Position numbers and translations under genes: made by a program | Shown: positions 30,482 through 30,766 of the stretch, piece after piece | Layout: the number at the start of each line of letters is the position of its first letter | How positions within the stretch are numbered: the stretch's first letter is position 1 | Assembly (NCBI GenBank): GCA_035695045.1 | Contig: DASSEX010000053.1 | Span: 1 to 30,766 of the forward strand | From: DASSKP01 sp035695045 | GTDB taxonomy: Bacteria > Actinomycetota > Actinomycetes > JAFAQI01 | Length of the DNA: 30,766 nucleotides | Direction: 5' to 3' | The notes under the pieces: model-generated | What the model saw: the letters and a program-made list of their open reading frames with translations, nothing else | Told to the model about the DNA's origin: nothing | Databases searched by the model: none

Positions 30482-30766
30482 CGCGGACGCGCCGCCGCTG
30501 TCGAAACCCTTCAGCAGCGAGCTGACATCGGCTGCGGAGACGAGACCGCAGGCGTTCGACGACGGACGGGCCGATGTGGGCTGCCCGACCTTCACGAGCT
30601 GTTCGTAGCCACTCGTCCGCCCATCGGCGGCGAGGACGGCGAGCTTCGTGAGGTACCACCCGGCACGCCGGTACGCGTGCGTGGGCGTCGCACCGGTCGC
30701 CGTGCTGCCGTCACCGAAGTCCCATGAGTACCGCAGCGCACCGTTGCCGTTCGCAGCCGTGTCCAG
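30350..30766 (-). CDS. PKD-domain surface protein with LARTG sorting signal, 5' end outside window
   Basis: The - strand frame is open from the right edge to a TAG at 30350, giving 138 C-terminal residues. It begins in a PKD domain (LRYSWDFGDGSTATGATPTHAY, then GWYLTKLAVLAADGRTS), whose YSWDFGDG core is diagnostic. A Cys-bearing linker (SNACGLVSAADVSSLLKGFDSGG) and a cell-wall sorting signal follow: LARTG, a hydrophobic stretch (LPAGGCALLVIAGATLA) and the tail RRRWSPLR. LAxTG is the class E sortase motif common in actinobacteria. No sortase gene is in the window. PKD domains in such proteins usually help adhesion or bind polymers. Confidence 0.85.
   Translation of the reverse strand: MDTAANGNGALRYSWDFGDGSTATGATPTHAYRRAGWYLTKLAVLAADGRTSGYEQLVKVGQPTSARPSSNACGLVSAADVSSLLKGFDSGGASASGAARGGVQLARTGMSPVLPAGGCALLVIAGATLARRRWSPLR

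Overview
The window is GC-rich throughout, with the strong G/C third-position bias and long antisense open frames of a high-GC Gram-positive. Gene content agrees with Actinomycetota: a DUF1906 secreted protein, a nitrobindin close to mycobacterial Rv2717c, stand-alone RsbW-type ATPases, NarK with DosR-like boxes, and GTG starts. I cannot place it below phylum. I see no rRNA, tRNA or CRISPR, and no IS element or phage gene, so it reads as ordinary chromosome with several accessory surface loci.

Region 1 (1-8030, + strand) is a respiratory nitrate reductase locus. narG (5' end outside the window), narH, narJ and narI overlap by ATGA junctions, followed by a one-domain cupin that also overlaps narI. 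After a 79-bp gap carrying two DosR/DevR-like boxes come narK and a hemerythrin-like gene overlapping narK. Together these would encode membrane-bound nitrate respiration, its assembly chaperone, nitrate/nitrite transport and a di-iron O2/NO-type sensor or scavenger.

Region 2 (8073-15616) is signalling: a full double-domain KaiC-like ATPase (-), an RsbW-like ATPase (+), an ATPase-PAS protein (-), a secreted NlpC/P60 hydrolase with three peptidoglycan-binding domains (-), and a PAS-PAS-GGDEF-EAL protein with a spoiled GGDEF site but an intact EAL site (+).

Region 3 (15638-22493, all -) holds a DUF1906 glycosidase-like secreted protein overlapping a nitrobindin gene, an array of three regularly spaced palindromic repeats, an undecaprenyl-phosphate sugar transferase, a bifunctional class A penicillin-binding protein and an acyl-CoA dehydrogenase.

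Region 4 (22630-30766) is dominated by surface proteins. Two loci, 22630-24513 (+) and 26518-28180 (-), resemble the Csc/WxL clusters of low-GC Gram-positives: a small LPFTG protein, secreted proteins with a WxL-like fold signature, and membrane-anchored DUF916 (WxLIP)-like proteins. Between them lie a hormone-sensitive-lipase-type esterase and a DUF559/AbiEi-like protein. After them come an adenylylsulfate kinase with an extra N-terminal domain, two or three small unknown proteins and, entering from the right edge on the - strand, the C-terminus of a PKD-domain protein ending in an LARTG sorting signal. The two WxL-like loci are the most promising candidate for an undescribed system.
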